A stretch of 64,000 nt of DNA from Candidatus Nitrospira nitrificans (lineage in GTDB: Bacteria > Nitrospirota > Nitrospiria > Nitrospirales > Nitrospiraceae). The notes beneath the pieces are model-generated. The model was given only the letters and a program-made list of their open reading frames with translations, was not told the origin of the DNA and did no database searches. The position numbers were made by a program, and so were the translations under genes. Where the stretch lies: contig NZ_CZPZ01000033.1 of assembly GCF_001458775.1 (NCBI RefSeq), forward strand, positions 62,001 through 126,000, read 5' to 3'. Positions 26,281 to 35,259 of this stretch are shown piece after piece (positions within the stretch are counted from its first letter, which is position 1; every line of letters starts with the position of its first letter).

Positions 26281-29118
26281 TCAGCTGTTCTCGCGCTCAG
26301 CCGCTTGATAGGCATCTTGCAGGAGCTGGGCGACATGTTTGACTTCGACGGCTTCGCCTAATCCATTTTTCAGCTGAATCATGCAGGCCGGACAACTGGT
26401 GGCGACTACGTTCGCCCCGGTTTGTGAGATGGCGCGGGCTTTCCGGTCGAAGATCTTCTGCGATGTGTCATAATCCTTGACGAGGTAGGTGCCTGCGCCT
26501 CCGGCGCAGCGATCGGCGCTCTGCATCTCGACGAAGTCGACGCCGGGCAATGACGATAGAACTTGTCTCGGCTCTTTTGTGACCCCCGCGGCCCTCAGGT
26601 GGCAGGATGAATGATAGGTGACGCGCTTCGTCGTCTCACCGGCTGTGGCCATCGGAGGGTGCTGGGTTGAGCGGGCGACGAACTCCGAAATATGCACCAC
26701 CTTCCTGGCCAACGCTTCGGCTCTCTGCCGTTCCTCGCCCTCTGGGAAGAGCGCGGGGTAGTCTTTCAGCATCAGTGTGCAGGAAGCACAGCCGGTCACG
26801 ATCGTTTCGTAGGGAATGAAAGACCGGACATTGAATCTGGCTCCGTCGCGCGCCAGATCGACATGGCCATAGGTTTGAATCGGGGTTCCTGAGCAGCGTT
26901 GCGGCGGCAGTGCCGGTTCGACTCCGTGTTTCTTCAACACTTCGATCACGGCATCTCCCACCCCATCATCGAAATAGTTTGCGGCACAGCCATGGAAATA
27001 GGCTACCCGACGTGTCGGCGGTGAGTCCGACTCATCGGGGATCAAATGTGTATACCGTTCACGCAAGTGCCGTTGGGCCAATTTGGGCAGCACGAGGTCA
27101 TGCGGCAAGCGAGCGGTCGGAGCCAACCGCTTCATGATCGGCCTGGTGATCCGTTCGAGCAGCTTTCTGAAGAAGGGGCGATCCCAGACGGCCTGCGTAC
27201 TCGCCAGAATGTGGAGCACCGCCTCAAAGTTCACCCTCTTCGCCTGGTGCCTGAAAATCCATCCCGCCAACCGGTTGGGATGCTCTGCCCGTTTCTGAAG
27301 AATCAGGTCGGACACATCCACGCCGGCGGGACAGATCGTACGGCACGATTTGCAGTTGAGGCACGCCTCCACCACGCGTTTGGAATTCAGATAGCTATAG
27401 TCCTTCGCCGTGACGATTTCGAACCAGCCGCGCGCGCTCATGTCCTCCGACTGAAAGACGTCGTACACGGGACATACCGAATTGCACTTGGCGCAGGTGG
27501 CGCAGGACTTGGAAAGCCTGGTGTAGTCGATATGGTCGGTAAACGAGGCGTCGCTCAGCTTGATGCCGGGGTTGAGTACGTTCTCAGGATCGAAGGCTTT
27601 CTTAACCTGCACAAAGAGGTCATAGAGTTCGTCGCCGAACATTCGCTTCACGAACTCGGCCCGAACGCGGCCGTCACCGTGTTCGCCACAAATCGATCCG
27701 CCGAACCGATTCAGCACAGTCGAATGGACGTCTTGATAGGCCTGCACCATCTTCTCGAAGTCGCCGCGGTCGTTGACATCCAACAGAGGGACGATGTGCG
27801 CATTCCCGTTTCCGATGTGGCCGAAGACGGCCACCGGGACGTGCTGGCCCTCAAAGAAGTCCTCCAGATAGCGGATCAATTCGCTGATGCGCTCAGCCGG
27901 CACGACGACATCATCGACGAAATTGATCGGCTTCTTCTTCGGGTCGAATCGATAGAGAGTCGGATACAAGGCCTTTCGCGCTTTCCAGAGCTGTTCCCGC
28001 CGTTCTGCATCGAACGCGAGCGTGGGTTCCGAGGCCAGCTTGTAGGGCCCACAGATTGCTGTTATGGCTTCAGCCCGCTCACGCAAGTCGATTTTGAGTG
28101 AATCGGCATCCAGCTCGAGCAACAGAGTGGCGGACGCCTCGGCCGGAATCCCATGTTTCCCTCGCCCGATGAGGTTGAGCGTGTTGGCATCCATGACTTC
28201 CAAGGCACTGGGCATGAGGGTCAGCAACCGAGGGACCGCCTCGCCGACCTCCTCCAGATTTCTGAAATGAATGAGAGCGGTCACGGTGGCCTCGGGCTTG
28301 TCGACCAGTGTGAGTGTGGCTTCGCTGACGATGCCGAGCGTCCCTTCGCTCCCCACGAATAACTTGGTCAGGTCGAAGCGTCCGCTCGCCAATCCGTCGG
28401 CGATGCCAAAGAGGTTGTAGCCGCAACTGTTCTTGCTGACGAGGGGCCGCTTCGCGGCAATGAGGTCGGCGTGGGTCTGCGTCAACACCAGGACATCACG
28501 CAGGGCCGGCACCATCGTCAACAACCGTTCAAGCGTTGGATCAGCCAGCGCATAGGATCGCGCCTCGATCCAGGAGGATGAGGCGAGGCACAACCGGAGG
28601 CTCTGCACATTGTCTTTGACCGAGCCGTAGCGGAGCGTATGGGGGCCTGAAGAATTGTTGGCGACCATGCCACCCAGTTTGCACATGTCGCCGCTTGAAG
28701 GATCCGGCCCGAACAGAAGCCCGTGGGCGCTGAGCTGTCTGTTCAATTCCGCCAGGACGATTCCCGGTTGCACTCGCGCCCATTTCTCCTCTCGATTCAC
28801 CTCAAGGATTCGATTGAGACGCGAGACATCGAGGATAATTCCTGAACCGATCGCGGAACCGGTGAGATTGGTGCCGGCTGCCCGAGGGGTCAGCGGAATT
28901 CCTCGCGACCGGGCATAGCCGATGGTCGCGGCGATATCATCGTCGGATTCAACGAGGACCACTGCTTGCGGCGGCATGCGATAGATACTGGCGTCCACCG
29001 CATAGGCGGTGATCGTCGGCCCGTCATCTTTGACTTTGTCGGATCCCAACAGGGCGCGAAGATCATGAGCGATCGCATGAGATCTTGTCGGTCGGATCAA
29101 TGGAGAAGAGGAGCTCAT
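26281..29118 (-). CDS. FAD- and Fe-S-containing 2-hydroxyacid dehydrogenase
   Basis: About 945 residues from the ATG at 29118; starts at 29130 or 29136 are possible. An N-terminal FAD-binding domain of the PCMH/GlcD type includes PRAAGTNLTGSAIG and MCKLGGMVANNSSG. The FAD-linked oxidase C-terminal domain (HIGNGNAHIVPL, CGEHGDGRVRAEF) follows. Two 4Fe-4S motifs come next, CATCAKCNSVCP and CLNCKSCRTICP. Cys-rich CCG-type domains finish it (TGCASCTLML, CAGGAGTYL). The layout matches YdiJ, and GlcD-GlcF fusions that oxidise D-lactate, glycolate or D-2-hydroxyglutarate and pass electrons to quinone. The exact substrate is unknown. A 2-hydroxyacid reductase gene is divergent next door. Confidence 0.9.
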   Translation of the reverse strand: MSSSSPLIRPTRSHAIAHDLRALLGSDKVKDDGPTITAYAVDASIYRMPPQAVVLVESDDDIAATIGYARSRGIPLTPRAAGTNLTGSAIGSGIILDVSRLNRILEVNREEKWARVQPGIVLAELNRQLSAHGLLFGPDPSSGDMCKLGGMVANNSSGPHTLRYGSVKDNVQSLRLCLASSSWIEARSYALADPTLERLLTMVPALRDVLVLTQTHADLIAAKRPLVSKNSCGYNLFGIADGLASGRFDLTKLFVGSEGTLGIVSEATLTLVDKPEATVTALIHFRNLEEVGEAVPRLLTLMPSALEVMDANTLNLIGRGKHGIPAEASATLLLELDADSLKIDLRERAEAITAICGPYKLASEPTLAFDAERREQLWKARKALYPTLYRFDPKKKPINFVDDVVVPAERISELIRYLEDFFEGQHVPVAVFGHIGNGNAHIVPLLDVNDRGDFEKMVQAYQDVHSTVLNRFGGSICGEHGDGRVRAEFVKRMFGDELYDLFVQVKKAFDPENVLNPGIKLSDASFTDHIDYTRLSKSCATCAKCNSVCPVYDVFQSEDMSARGWFEIVTAKDYSYLNSKRVVEACLNCKSCRTICPAGVDVSDLILQKRAEHPNRLAGWIFRHQAKRVNFEAVLHILASTQAVWDRPFFRKLLERITRPIMKRLAPTARLPHDLVLPKLAQRHLRERYTHLIPDESDSPPTRRVAYFHGCAANYFDDGVGDAVIEVLKKHGVEPALPPQRCSGTPIQTYGHVDLARDGARFNVRSFIPYETIVTGCASCTLMLKDYPALFPEGEERQRAEALARKVVHISEFVARSTQHPPMATAGETTKRVTYHSSCHLRAAGVTKEPRQVLSSLPGVDFVEMQSADRCAGGAGTYLVKDYDTSQKIFDRKARAISQTGANVVATSCPACMIQLKNGLGEAVEVKHVAQLLQDAYQAAERENS

Positions 29119-29195
29119 AAGGGGTCGCATGCACAAGCAGGATGTATTTTCCTAGGAGCCTGCCAGTCAGTCCATTCCTTGAGGAACCAAAATCG

Positions 29196-29225
29196 TTGTC
29201 CGTGGACTCCGATTTCTCCTACAAT
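29196..29225 (+). promoter_or_regulatory. Possible promoter for the hydroxyacid reductase
   Basis: TTGTCC (29196-29201), 18 nt, then TACAAT (29220-29225) resembles a sigma-70 promoter. It would start RNA only a few bases before the ATG at 29236, giving a nearly leaderless message. Confidence 0.35.
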
Positions 29226-29235
29226 AGGCGGCACG

Positions 29236-30192
29236 ATGGATCGTCCCATCTTATATATCACCCGCCTCTTGCCGCAGCCAGTGTTGGACGCCATTCCACG
29301 ACACTATCTCAGGCTGACTGAACCAACCGATCGGACCCCGACTGCGGAGGAGTTGCGGCGCGGGTTCGCCGAGGCCGATGCCGTCATCAGTACGTTGACT
29401 GATCGTATTGATGCCTCGTTACTCGCTCATGCCAAGAACTTGAAAGTCATCGCCAACTACGCAGTTGGTTACAACAATATCGATGTGTCCGCCGCAACCC
29501 GGCGCAGCATCATCGTTACCAATACACCGGATGTGCTGACTAATGCCACTGCCGACTTGACGTGGGCCCTGTTGCTGGCTGTTTCCCGACGAGTGGTAGA
29601 GGGAGATTCCTGGATTCGAACCGGCGACTGGCCCGGATGGACGCCGACGCAACTGTTGGGTGCCGACGTCTCAGGCAAAACCCTGGGCATCGTCGGCATG
29701 GGACGCATCGGCCAGGCAGTCGCGCAACGAGCATCCGGATTTCGGATGTCGGTGATCTATGCCGGACGTCATCCCATTCCCACTTCATCGGGCCTCGCGT
29801 GGACATGGCAGCCGCTCGATGAAGTTCTTGTGAATTCCGATTTTCTTTCACTCCATGTCCCTCTCACCGACACGACCCGTCACCTGATCGGCCGCCGCGA
29901 GATCACTCTGATGAAACCAACCGCCTACTTGATCAACACATCTCGCGGACCGGTCATCGATGAGGCAGCATTGGTGTCGGCGCTTGAGGCAAAAACCATC
30001 GCAGGCGCTGGGCTGGATGTGTATGAACAGGAACCGATGGTCCCTGCCGGTTTGACGGCTTTGCCGAATGTGGTCCTTCTTCCTCACTTAGGATCGGCCA
30101 CGCTCGAAGCGCGTGTGCGGATGGGACTCATGTGTCTCGACAATATTGCGGCCGTGTTGGGAGGCCGCCTAACGCCGAATCGAGTGAACTGA
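29236..30192 (+). CDS. D-isomer 2-hydroxyacid dehydrogenase (glyoxylate/hydroxypyruvate reductase type)
   Basis: The 318-residue enzyme has the family's catalytic and cofactor motifs: GIVGMGRIGQ for NAD(P) binding, NTSRGPVIDEAAL with the catalytic Arg, YEQEP with Glu, and LPHLGSAT with His. It resembles glyoxylate or hydroxypyruvate reductase. The reaction reduces a 2-oxoacid to a D-2-hydroxyacid with NAD(P)H. It is divergent from the FAD/Fe-S enzyme that likely runs the opposite oxidation. The ATG at 29236 is used because upstream codons are unlike any family member. Confidence 0.93.
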   Translation: MDRPILYITRLLPQPVLDAIPRHYLRLTEPTDRTPTAEELRRGFAEADAVISTLTDRIDASLLAHAKNLKVIANYAVGYNNIDVSAATRRSIIVTNTPDVLTNATADLTWALLLAVSRRVVEGDSWIRTGDWPGWTPTQLLGADVSGKTLGIVGMGRIGQAVAQRASGFRMSVIYAGRHPIPTSSGLAWTWQPLDEVLVNSDFLSLHVPLTDTTRHLIGRREITLMKPTAYLINTSRGPVIDEAALVSALEAKTIAGAGLDVYEQEPMVPAGLTALPNVVLLPHLGSATLEARVRMGLMCLDNIAAVLGGRLTPNRVN

Positions 30193-30218
30193 GCGGGATT
30201 GAGAACGAGGGTCGGTCC

Positions 30219-32321
30219 CTACGAGGCATATCGAAAACCGACGTCCCCTCCCCCTTGTTTCCCCTTCAAGGCGGCTAGTCGCTGCGGGACATCATGGAAT
30301 GAGGGAATCGATTGGAATGCGTGAGCGGCTTTCTCCCACTGTTCCTCCGCTTCATAAAGCAACCCTAACTCATAGCGAATGGCTTGCCCCTTGGCCCCTT
30401 GGCAACGAAGATCAGCCAAGACCGTTTCCAATCCAAGAATCGCCTGACCGTGATGATGTTCTTCCTTGAGACAGACCGCGGTCATCAGCGCCGAATCAAG
30501 ATAGTAAGAGTCGCTGTTCATGGACGCACGAAATTCTTCCTTGGCTTCCTCGTACAACCCCATATTCTTGTACGCGACACCTAACGCATAATGCGTCTCG
30601 TAATCAGGCACCGCCGTCGGTTCCTTTACGGTCGCCGGCGGAGCTGCGGCGGATTTGCCGGAAGCCGCTGAGTCCACCGATGCCTGAACCGAGACGGGGT
30701 TGATCGGGTGTGAAAGAGGTGGCGGAACATCGGCCTTTGGCACCTCGTTCTTTTGTAAAGCGACTGGTTTTTCGATCGCCGGCGCTCTTACCGGTTCATG
30801 CCGAGACGGATGCGAAGCCATGGGCGTTTCTGTCCGCACCGTGGCAGCCGGTAAAGAGGCAGAGATCGATGTATTCTTCACACCTTGCCCGTGAAGAGCC
30901 GCATTCGGCTCGACGTTGGCTTTCTGCAATCCACCGTCATCGGTAACAGGGTGGGCGTCGTCCGGTTCCGCCTCTGCCGGCGAAAATTGTTGGGTTTCCC
31001 TCATCCGACCGTTTGGATGGACCGCCTGCCCGTCATCTGAATCATCGCTTAGTAGTTCCCTATCGATCGGTAGGGAATCGACGCGGTTCAACGGCGCGTT
31101 CACGGCGGATACAGTCTGAGCGGATTCGCTTCGTTCGCCTGAGACCTCTCCCTTCATCCGTGCTGTCAGACGAGCCACTAACGCATCATCGCTGGATAGC
31201 GCTCGCACCTTTTCAAAGAGCTCCTCATGCAAGCTTTCCATGCCGGGCTCGGGATGTTCCAGCAAAAGTTCGATGGCCTTCGCATACTGGACGGCGGCTC
31301 CTCCGCTATCGCCTTGTTCTTCGAGGAGTTCTCCGTTCAGCTCCAACAGGGGAACGGAATTCGGGTCCGCTGCCAAGAACTCCTGAATCAACGATCCAGC
31401 AAGCAGGAGGTCATGAGCCCGCAACGCGGCCCCGGCCAAAAAGCGATATTCTCCCAGCGCCACTTGGACATCCCCGCGTTGCAAGTGCAACCGAGCCAGA
31501 AGTTGACAGACTTGAGGGTTCCCTGGCTCTCGTGTGAGCATTTGGTTCAGAATCGCTTCGGCGCCGGCATACTGCTTTTCGTCGATGCGACGAACGGCCT
31601 CGGCCAGAAGGTCGACCGGTTCGGACGATTTCTGTGCCGGCGCAGCAAACCCTGGTTTGACCGCCTTGATCGATCCGGTGCCACTTTTCTTCAGGCTCTC
31701 CACAAACTGAGTTGCCTCGTTGTTCGTCGGGTCGATCCTGAGAACGGCGAGATACGCGTCTTTCGCCTCATCGTATCGTCCTTGCGCCGATCGTTCACGG
31801 CCCAACTGAAGATACACGGTAGTCGCTTCATCCTGCTGGTTTTCCTGGACGCAGAGTTCGGCGACCTGCTGCTGTGCGTTGAGATTCGATGGATCGTGAA
31901 GGACGATCTTCTTATACACTTCGAGCGCGTCTTTTCCGCGGCGCTCTTTCAGGTAATGCTTCCCCAGCGTGAGGTAATCCTGGACCGCACTGCTGATGAG
32001 TCCGCGCTCAACATTCAGGTCTCCAAGGTGGCGATAGACCTCATAGCGAGAGGCATCGTATTTCAGGACTTTTTTAAATGCGGCAATGGCCTTGAGCGTC
32101 GCGCCTTCGGCTCGGAATGCCGAGGCCGCCTGCAAAAACGCGGAGGCGGCTTCCCCTGAAGCGTTTCGTTTCAATTGCAAATCACCGATCGTATTATGAA
32201 TGGTACCGTCGGCGGGAGAATCTGCGGCCAGCTTCTTCCATTCGGCTATGGCCGCTTCGTACTGTCCGCGGGAAGCGAGGAGCTGCGCTTGTTGAAGAAC
32301 TCGACTTCGATCCGGGGGCAC
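30219..32321 (-). CDS. Tetratricopeptide-repeat protein (700 aa)
   Basis: The 700-residue protein has many tetratricopeptide repeats over about 1-330. Examples are YEAAIAEWKKLAADSP and KDALEVYKKIVLHDPSNL. A long Pro/Ser/Glu-rich, probably disordered stretch follows (about 400-555). Further TPR units close it (YETHYALGVAYKNMGLYEEA at about 567-586). No signal peptide is visible, so a cytosolic scaffold is likely. Start codon GTG. It lies downstream of cspA on the same strand, with a hairpin between. Function not assignable. Confidence 0.85.
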   Translation of the reverse strand: MPPDRSRVLQQAQLLASRGQYEAAIAEWKKLAADSPADGTIHNTIGDLQLKRNASGEAASAFLQAASAFRAEGATLKAIAAFKKVLKYDASRYEVYRHLGDLNVERGLISSAVQDYLTLGKHYLKERRGKDALEVYKKIVLHDPSNLNAQQQVAELCVQENQQDEATTVYLQLGRERSAQGRYDEAKDAYLAVLRIDPTNNEATQFVESLKKSGTGSIKAVKPGFAAPAQKSSEPVDLLAEAVRRIDEKQYAGAEAILNQMLTREPGNPQVCQLLARLHLQRGDVQVALGEYRFLAGAALRAHDLLLAGSLIQEFLAADPNSVPLLELNGELLEEQGDSGGAAVQYAKAIELLLEHPEPGMESLHEELFEKVRALSSDDALVARLTARMKGEVSGERSESAQTVSAVNAPLNRVDSLPIDRELLSDDSDDGQAVHPNGRMRETQQFSPAEAEPDDAHPVTDDGGLQKANVEPNAALHGQGVKNTSISASLPAATVRTETPMASHPSRHEPVRAPAIEKPVALQKNEVPKADVPPPLSHPINPVSVQASVDSAASGKSAAAPPATVKEPTAVPDYETHYALGVAYKNMGLYEEAKEEFRASMNSDSYYLDSALMTAVCLKEEHHHGQAILGLETVLADLRCQGAKGQAIRYELGLLYEAEEQWEKAAHAFQSIPSFHDVPQRLAALKGKQGGGDVGFRYAS

Positions 32322-32417
32322 AACAATACCTCCACGACCAGAACAACCAAACGCTAACAGTCCTAAGGATTTTTGTCTAGAAAATGGAAGAATCAGACAG
32401 CAAGCACTCTGGTAAAG

Positions 32418-32448
32418 GAGCCGGTCCTCCGATTGTGAGGACCAGCTC
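32418..32448 (-). terminator. Hairpin downstream of the cold-shock gene
   Basis: GAGC plus GGTCCTC (32418-32429) pairs with GAGGACC plus GCTC (32437-32448) with one mismatch in an 11-bp stem and a 7-nt loop. On the minus strand it follows the cold-shock gene by 33 nt. A short T-containing stretch (CCTTTACC) comes after it. A plausible terminator. Confidence 0.55.
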
Positions 32449-32480
32449 TTCTACCGAACCACACGGAAAGACGTGACGAC

Positions 32481-32699
32481 TTACGACGCGGCGATCTCCC
32501 CCTTGAGCACATTGGCCGCTTGAGGACCCTTGGCTCCCTGCACGATCTCAAACTCGACGTTTTCCCCCTCCTTGAGGGTCTTGAACCCGTCTCCTTGTAA
32601 TGCGGAGTAGTGGACAAAGACATCTTCTCCGCTATCCAGCCGGATAAATCCAAACCCTTTTCGATCGTTGAACCACTTGACCGTTCCTTTTGTCTTCAC
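32481..32699 (-). CDS. Cold shock protein, CspA family
   Basis: A 72-residue cold-shock domain with both RNA-binding motifs: KGFGFI (RNP1) and VFVHYSAL (RNP2). Csp proteins act as RNA chaperones that prevent secondary structure. The GTG at 32699 is the likely start because AAAGGAGG stands eight to nine bases upstream; a longer in-frame start would cover that site. A candidate promoter 178 nt upstream implies a long 5' leader, as in known cspA genes. Confidence 0.94.
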   Translation of the reverse strand: MKTKGTVKWFNDRKGFGFIRLDSGEDVFVHYSALQGDGFKTLKEGENVEFEIVQGAKGPQAANVLKGEIAAS

Positions 32700-32876
32700 T
32701 GAACCCCCTCCTTTTGTCAACAACTACGACTGGCTACGTAGCAGCTCCACTCAATCGCCCTTATCGTCAAAACTGAAAATGGACCGGGCAAGAATCTGGC
32801 TGGTAGAAGGGACGGGCACCTGAAGGAGTGATACATCGCTCACGGAACCCATCGTGTGAGTGGAAAGTCGCGCTGC

Positions 32877-32904
32877 ATTTAACATAGGCTTCACGCTCTG
32901 TCAA
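32877..32904 (-). promoter_or_regulatory. Sigma-70-like promoter of the cold-shock gene
   Basis: Read on the minus strand, TTGACA (32904-32899) is followed after 16 nt by TTAAAT (32882-32877). The -35 box is a perfect match. Transcription would start near 32870 and leave about 170 nt of leader before the GTG. Confidence 0.5.
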
Positions 32905-32936
32905 GCGAATCTTTATGGGGAAGATTTTCTCCTGTG

Positions 32937-32965
32937 TTTACAGGCGAGAAGGACTTCCCTATAGT
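32937..32965 (+). promoter_or_regulatory. Sigma-70-like promoter of the lptF operon
   Basis: TTTACA (32937-32942), 17 nt, then TATAGT (32960-32965): five of six matches in each box with ideal spacing. It stands 30 nt before the lptF GTG and points away from the cold-shock promoter. Confidence 0.6.
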
Positions 32966-32994
32966 GATCAGAATTTCTCCCATCCTGACATTCT

Positions 32995-34086
32995 GTGATC
33001 TTACGAACACTGCTCGATCGCTACATTTTCACGGAGCTGCTCTCTCCGTTTGGTCTCAGTCTCGGCGCGCTCTGCTTTGTCATGTTGACCAGGGAGCTGT
33101 TGCGTCTTGTCGAACTGCTGGTGTCCAAGGGGGTTGGCTTCTGGGCGGTCCTCAAAGTGATCGCCATGCTACTCCCCTCCGGTCTCGTGCTCACGCTTCC
33201 GATCGCCGGGCTGATTGCGTCGGTCACGGCATTTGGGCGGTTGTCTTACGACAAGGAACTGGTCGCCATGCGCGCGACAGGGCTCAGTCTGTTTCGACTC
33301 TCGCAGCCCGTCCTCCTGTTCTCCTTGTGTGTCTTTACGCTGACCTTGATCTTGTCTCAATGGGGACAGCCCTGGAGCTCTTTGAATCTCAAAAAGGTGG
33401 CTCTCAACCTGCTCAAGGATCAGCTCGTGCTGGCGTTGGAGCGAGGCACCTTCAACGAGCCGATTCCACGCATGATGATCTATGTTCCGGAAGGCGAGCC
33501 GGGCCGTCCGGCGGAGGGCATCTTTATCTCGGATGAACGCGTGCCCGAAGAACCTCGCGTCATCGTGGCCGAGCAATACCATGTTTTCATGGATGCCGCC
33601 CATGCGCAGGTCGCGCTCCAGCTGGTGAACGGAGTCATCCATAGCCGACCGCATCAGGTGGACCAGTATCAGCAGATTGCGTTCGCCCGTTATGATCTCA
33701 AGATCGATCTGAATCTCAGCAACTATTCGGCCACCGAAGAACGCCCGTCCTATGAACAGATCATGGCCCGGCTGGCCGAGTCCGGCGGAAAGGATGCCGG
33801 CTCTCTTCGGCGTCTGATGGAATACTATAAAGATTTAGCCTTTCCGACCGCGTCGCTTGTATTCTGTCTGCTCGGCGTGCCGGTCGGAATCGTCTCGAAG
33901 CGGTCCGGACGGGTCGGCGGGTTTGCCGTCGGCGTGGGCATCATCATCGCGTTTTATATTCTCAATGTCGGGTGCGACTTTTTGGTGACGGCCCTGATTC
34001 TGCATCCCTTTGCGGGGGCCTGGTTGCCCAATATTATTTTCGTCATCATCACCGTCGCACTTTTTTTACGGATGAGCAGGCACTAG
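32995..34086 (+). CDS. lptF: LPS export permease LptF
   Basis: The 363-residue inner-membrane protein is one of the paired LptF/LptG permeases of the LptB2FG ABC complex, which pulls LPS from the inner membrane. It has three N-terminal helices (motif DRYIFTELLSPF near the start), a long periplasmic beta-jellyroll part (about 115-270) and three C-terminal helices. The cytosolic segment SYDKELVAMRATGLSL contacts LptB. lptG follows 4 nt later. The start is GTG at 32995 without a clear ribosome-binding site. lptB itself is not in the window. Confidence 0.92.
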   Translation: MILRTLLDRYIFTELLSPFGLSLGALCFVMLTRELLRLVELLVSKGVGFWAVLKVIAMLLPSGLVLTLPIAGLIASVTAFGRLSYDKELVAMRATGLSLFRLSQPVLLFSLCVFTLTLILSQWGQPWSSLNLKKVALNLLKDQLVLALERGTFNEPIPRMMIYVPEGEPGRPAEGIFISDERVPEEPRVIVAEQYHVFMDAAHAQVALQLVNGVIHSRPHQVDQYQQIAFARYDLKIDLNLSNYSATEERPSYEQIMARLAESGGKDAGSLRRLMEYYKDLAFPTASLVFCLLGVPVGIVSKRSGRVGGFAVGVGIIIAFYILNVGCDFLVTALILHPFAGAWLPNIIFVIITVALFLRMSRH

Positions 34087-34090
34087 CAAC

Positions 34091-35182
34091 ATGACGATTC
34101 TTTTTCGGTACATCCTTCGTGAATACTCGAAAATATTCGGGATGTGCTTTTCCGGATTGGTGACCATCTATCTCGTGATCGACTTTTTCGAGAAAGTCCG
34201 CCGGTTCTTGCGTTACGAATCGGGCATCGTTCCGATCCTCGCGTACTTCGCGTTGAAAATTCCCTCTATTTCCTTCCAAGTCGCTCCGTTCGCGATCTTG
34301 GTGGCGACCTTGTTGACGCTTGGTCTGTTCGCGCGCAGCAACGAAATCACCGCCATGCGCAGCTGCGGAATCAGTTTATTGTGGATGACCTCGCCCTTTC
34401 TCCTGTTTGCCGCCGGCGTGTCCATGATTCTCTTTCTCTTCAGTTCGACCGTCATTCCGCTCGCGTCCGAAAAAGCGGAGGAAATCCGGGCGGTCCAGAT
34501 CGAACAACGACCGGCTCCGGTCACCGTCAAAGCCGTCCAGCCCTGGGCCCGCATCAGCTCGGACGGCCTGATGGAGGTCAATGAGATCGATGTCGCAGGG
34601 ACCACCCTTCGGGGTATCCGGATCTTTCATTTTCGTCCGCCGTTTACGCTCGACCGGATTACGGAAGCGGCTGAAGCCCGGTATACGCCTCAAGGCTGGA
34701 CCTTGCTGAACGGGACTCATCGCCGCTTTCAATCGGACGAGATCGTCGAGCTGGCGCTGTTCACGGAGCAAGCGATCAGCATTCCGTTGATTCCCGATGA
34801 TTTCTCCTCCTCGCTGGTGGGGAACTCGGAAACCATGACGTTTCAAGAAATCCGAAACTACCTCGGACGCTTTCGGCACGAAGGTTTTTCGTTCGCCCGT
34901 CTCCTGACGGACTACTACGGTCGCGTCGCATTCCCTTTAGTGACGGTCGTGATGGTGCTCGTCGGAATTGCGTTGAGTTTGCGCCGAAGCGGAGTCCGTG
35001 GCGGCAACATGGCCGTCGGTATCGGCCAAGCGTTCATCGTCGGGTTCTGCTACTGGACGACACACTCCGTCGCCATCGCACTCGGACGAGGAGGAGTGTT
35101 GGCTCCCATGCTTGCCGGCTGGATGGCCAATATGCTGTTTCTCAGTTTCGGTCTCTATCTATTACTCAAAGTTAGGCACTAA
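34091..35182 (+). CDS. lptG: LPS export permease LptG
   Basis: The 363-residue partner of LptF has the same layout: YILREYSKIFGMCF opening helix, RSNEITAMRSCGISL cytosolic loop, a periplasmic jellyroll with VNEIDVAGTTLRGIRIFHF, and three C-terminal helices. It is in the same operon, four bases after lptF. In E. coli lptF and lptG are also adjacent. Together they form the membrane half of the LPS extractor. Paralogy makes F/G naming by order reasonable. Confidence 0.9.
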   Translation: MTILFRYILREYSKIFGMCFSGLVTIYLVIDFFEKVRRFLRYESGIVPILAYFALKIPSISFQVAPFAILVATLLTLGLFARSNEITAMRSCGISLLWMTSPFLLFAAGVSMILFLFSSTVIPLASEKAEEIRAVQIEQRPAPVTVKAVQPWARISSDGLMEVNEIDVAGTTLRGIRIFHFRPPFTLDRITEAAEARYTPQGWTLLNGTHRRFQSDEIVELALFTEQAISIPLIPDDFSSSLVGNSETMTFQEIRNYLGRFRHEGFSFARLLTDYYGRVAFPLVTVVMVLVGIALSLRRSGVRGGNMAVGIGQAFIVGFCYWTTHSVAIALGRGGVLAPMLAGWMANMLFLSFGLYLLLKVRH

Positions 35183-35197
35183 AGAGAGGTTTCCTAG

Positions 35198-35226
35198 TTG
35201 ACTGTACATCAGTCTTCCGGTAAGAA
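35198..35226 (+). promoter_or_regulatory. Weak internal promoter candidate before fabF
   Basis: TTGACT (35198-35203), 17 nt, TAAGAA (35221-35226) lies in the 77-nt gap after lptG. The -10 box is poor. It could give fabF-acp-lpxD some independent expression. Confidence 0.25.
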
Positions 35227-35259
35227 AGGCGCCGTGTGCGCCCATAAGGAGGGAGAAAC

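Noticed and set aside
27046-28101. A 351-codon plus-strand frame within the FAD/Fe-S gene.
   Set aside because: Complement of conserved FAD-oxidase sequence without any motif of its own.
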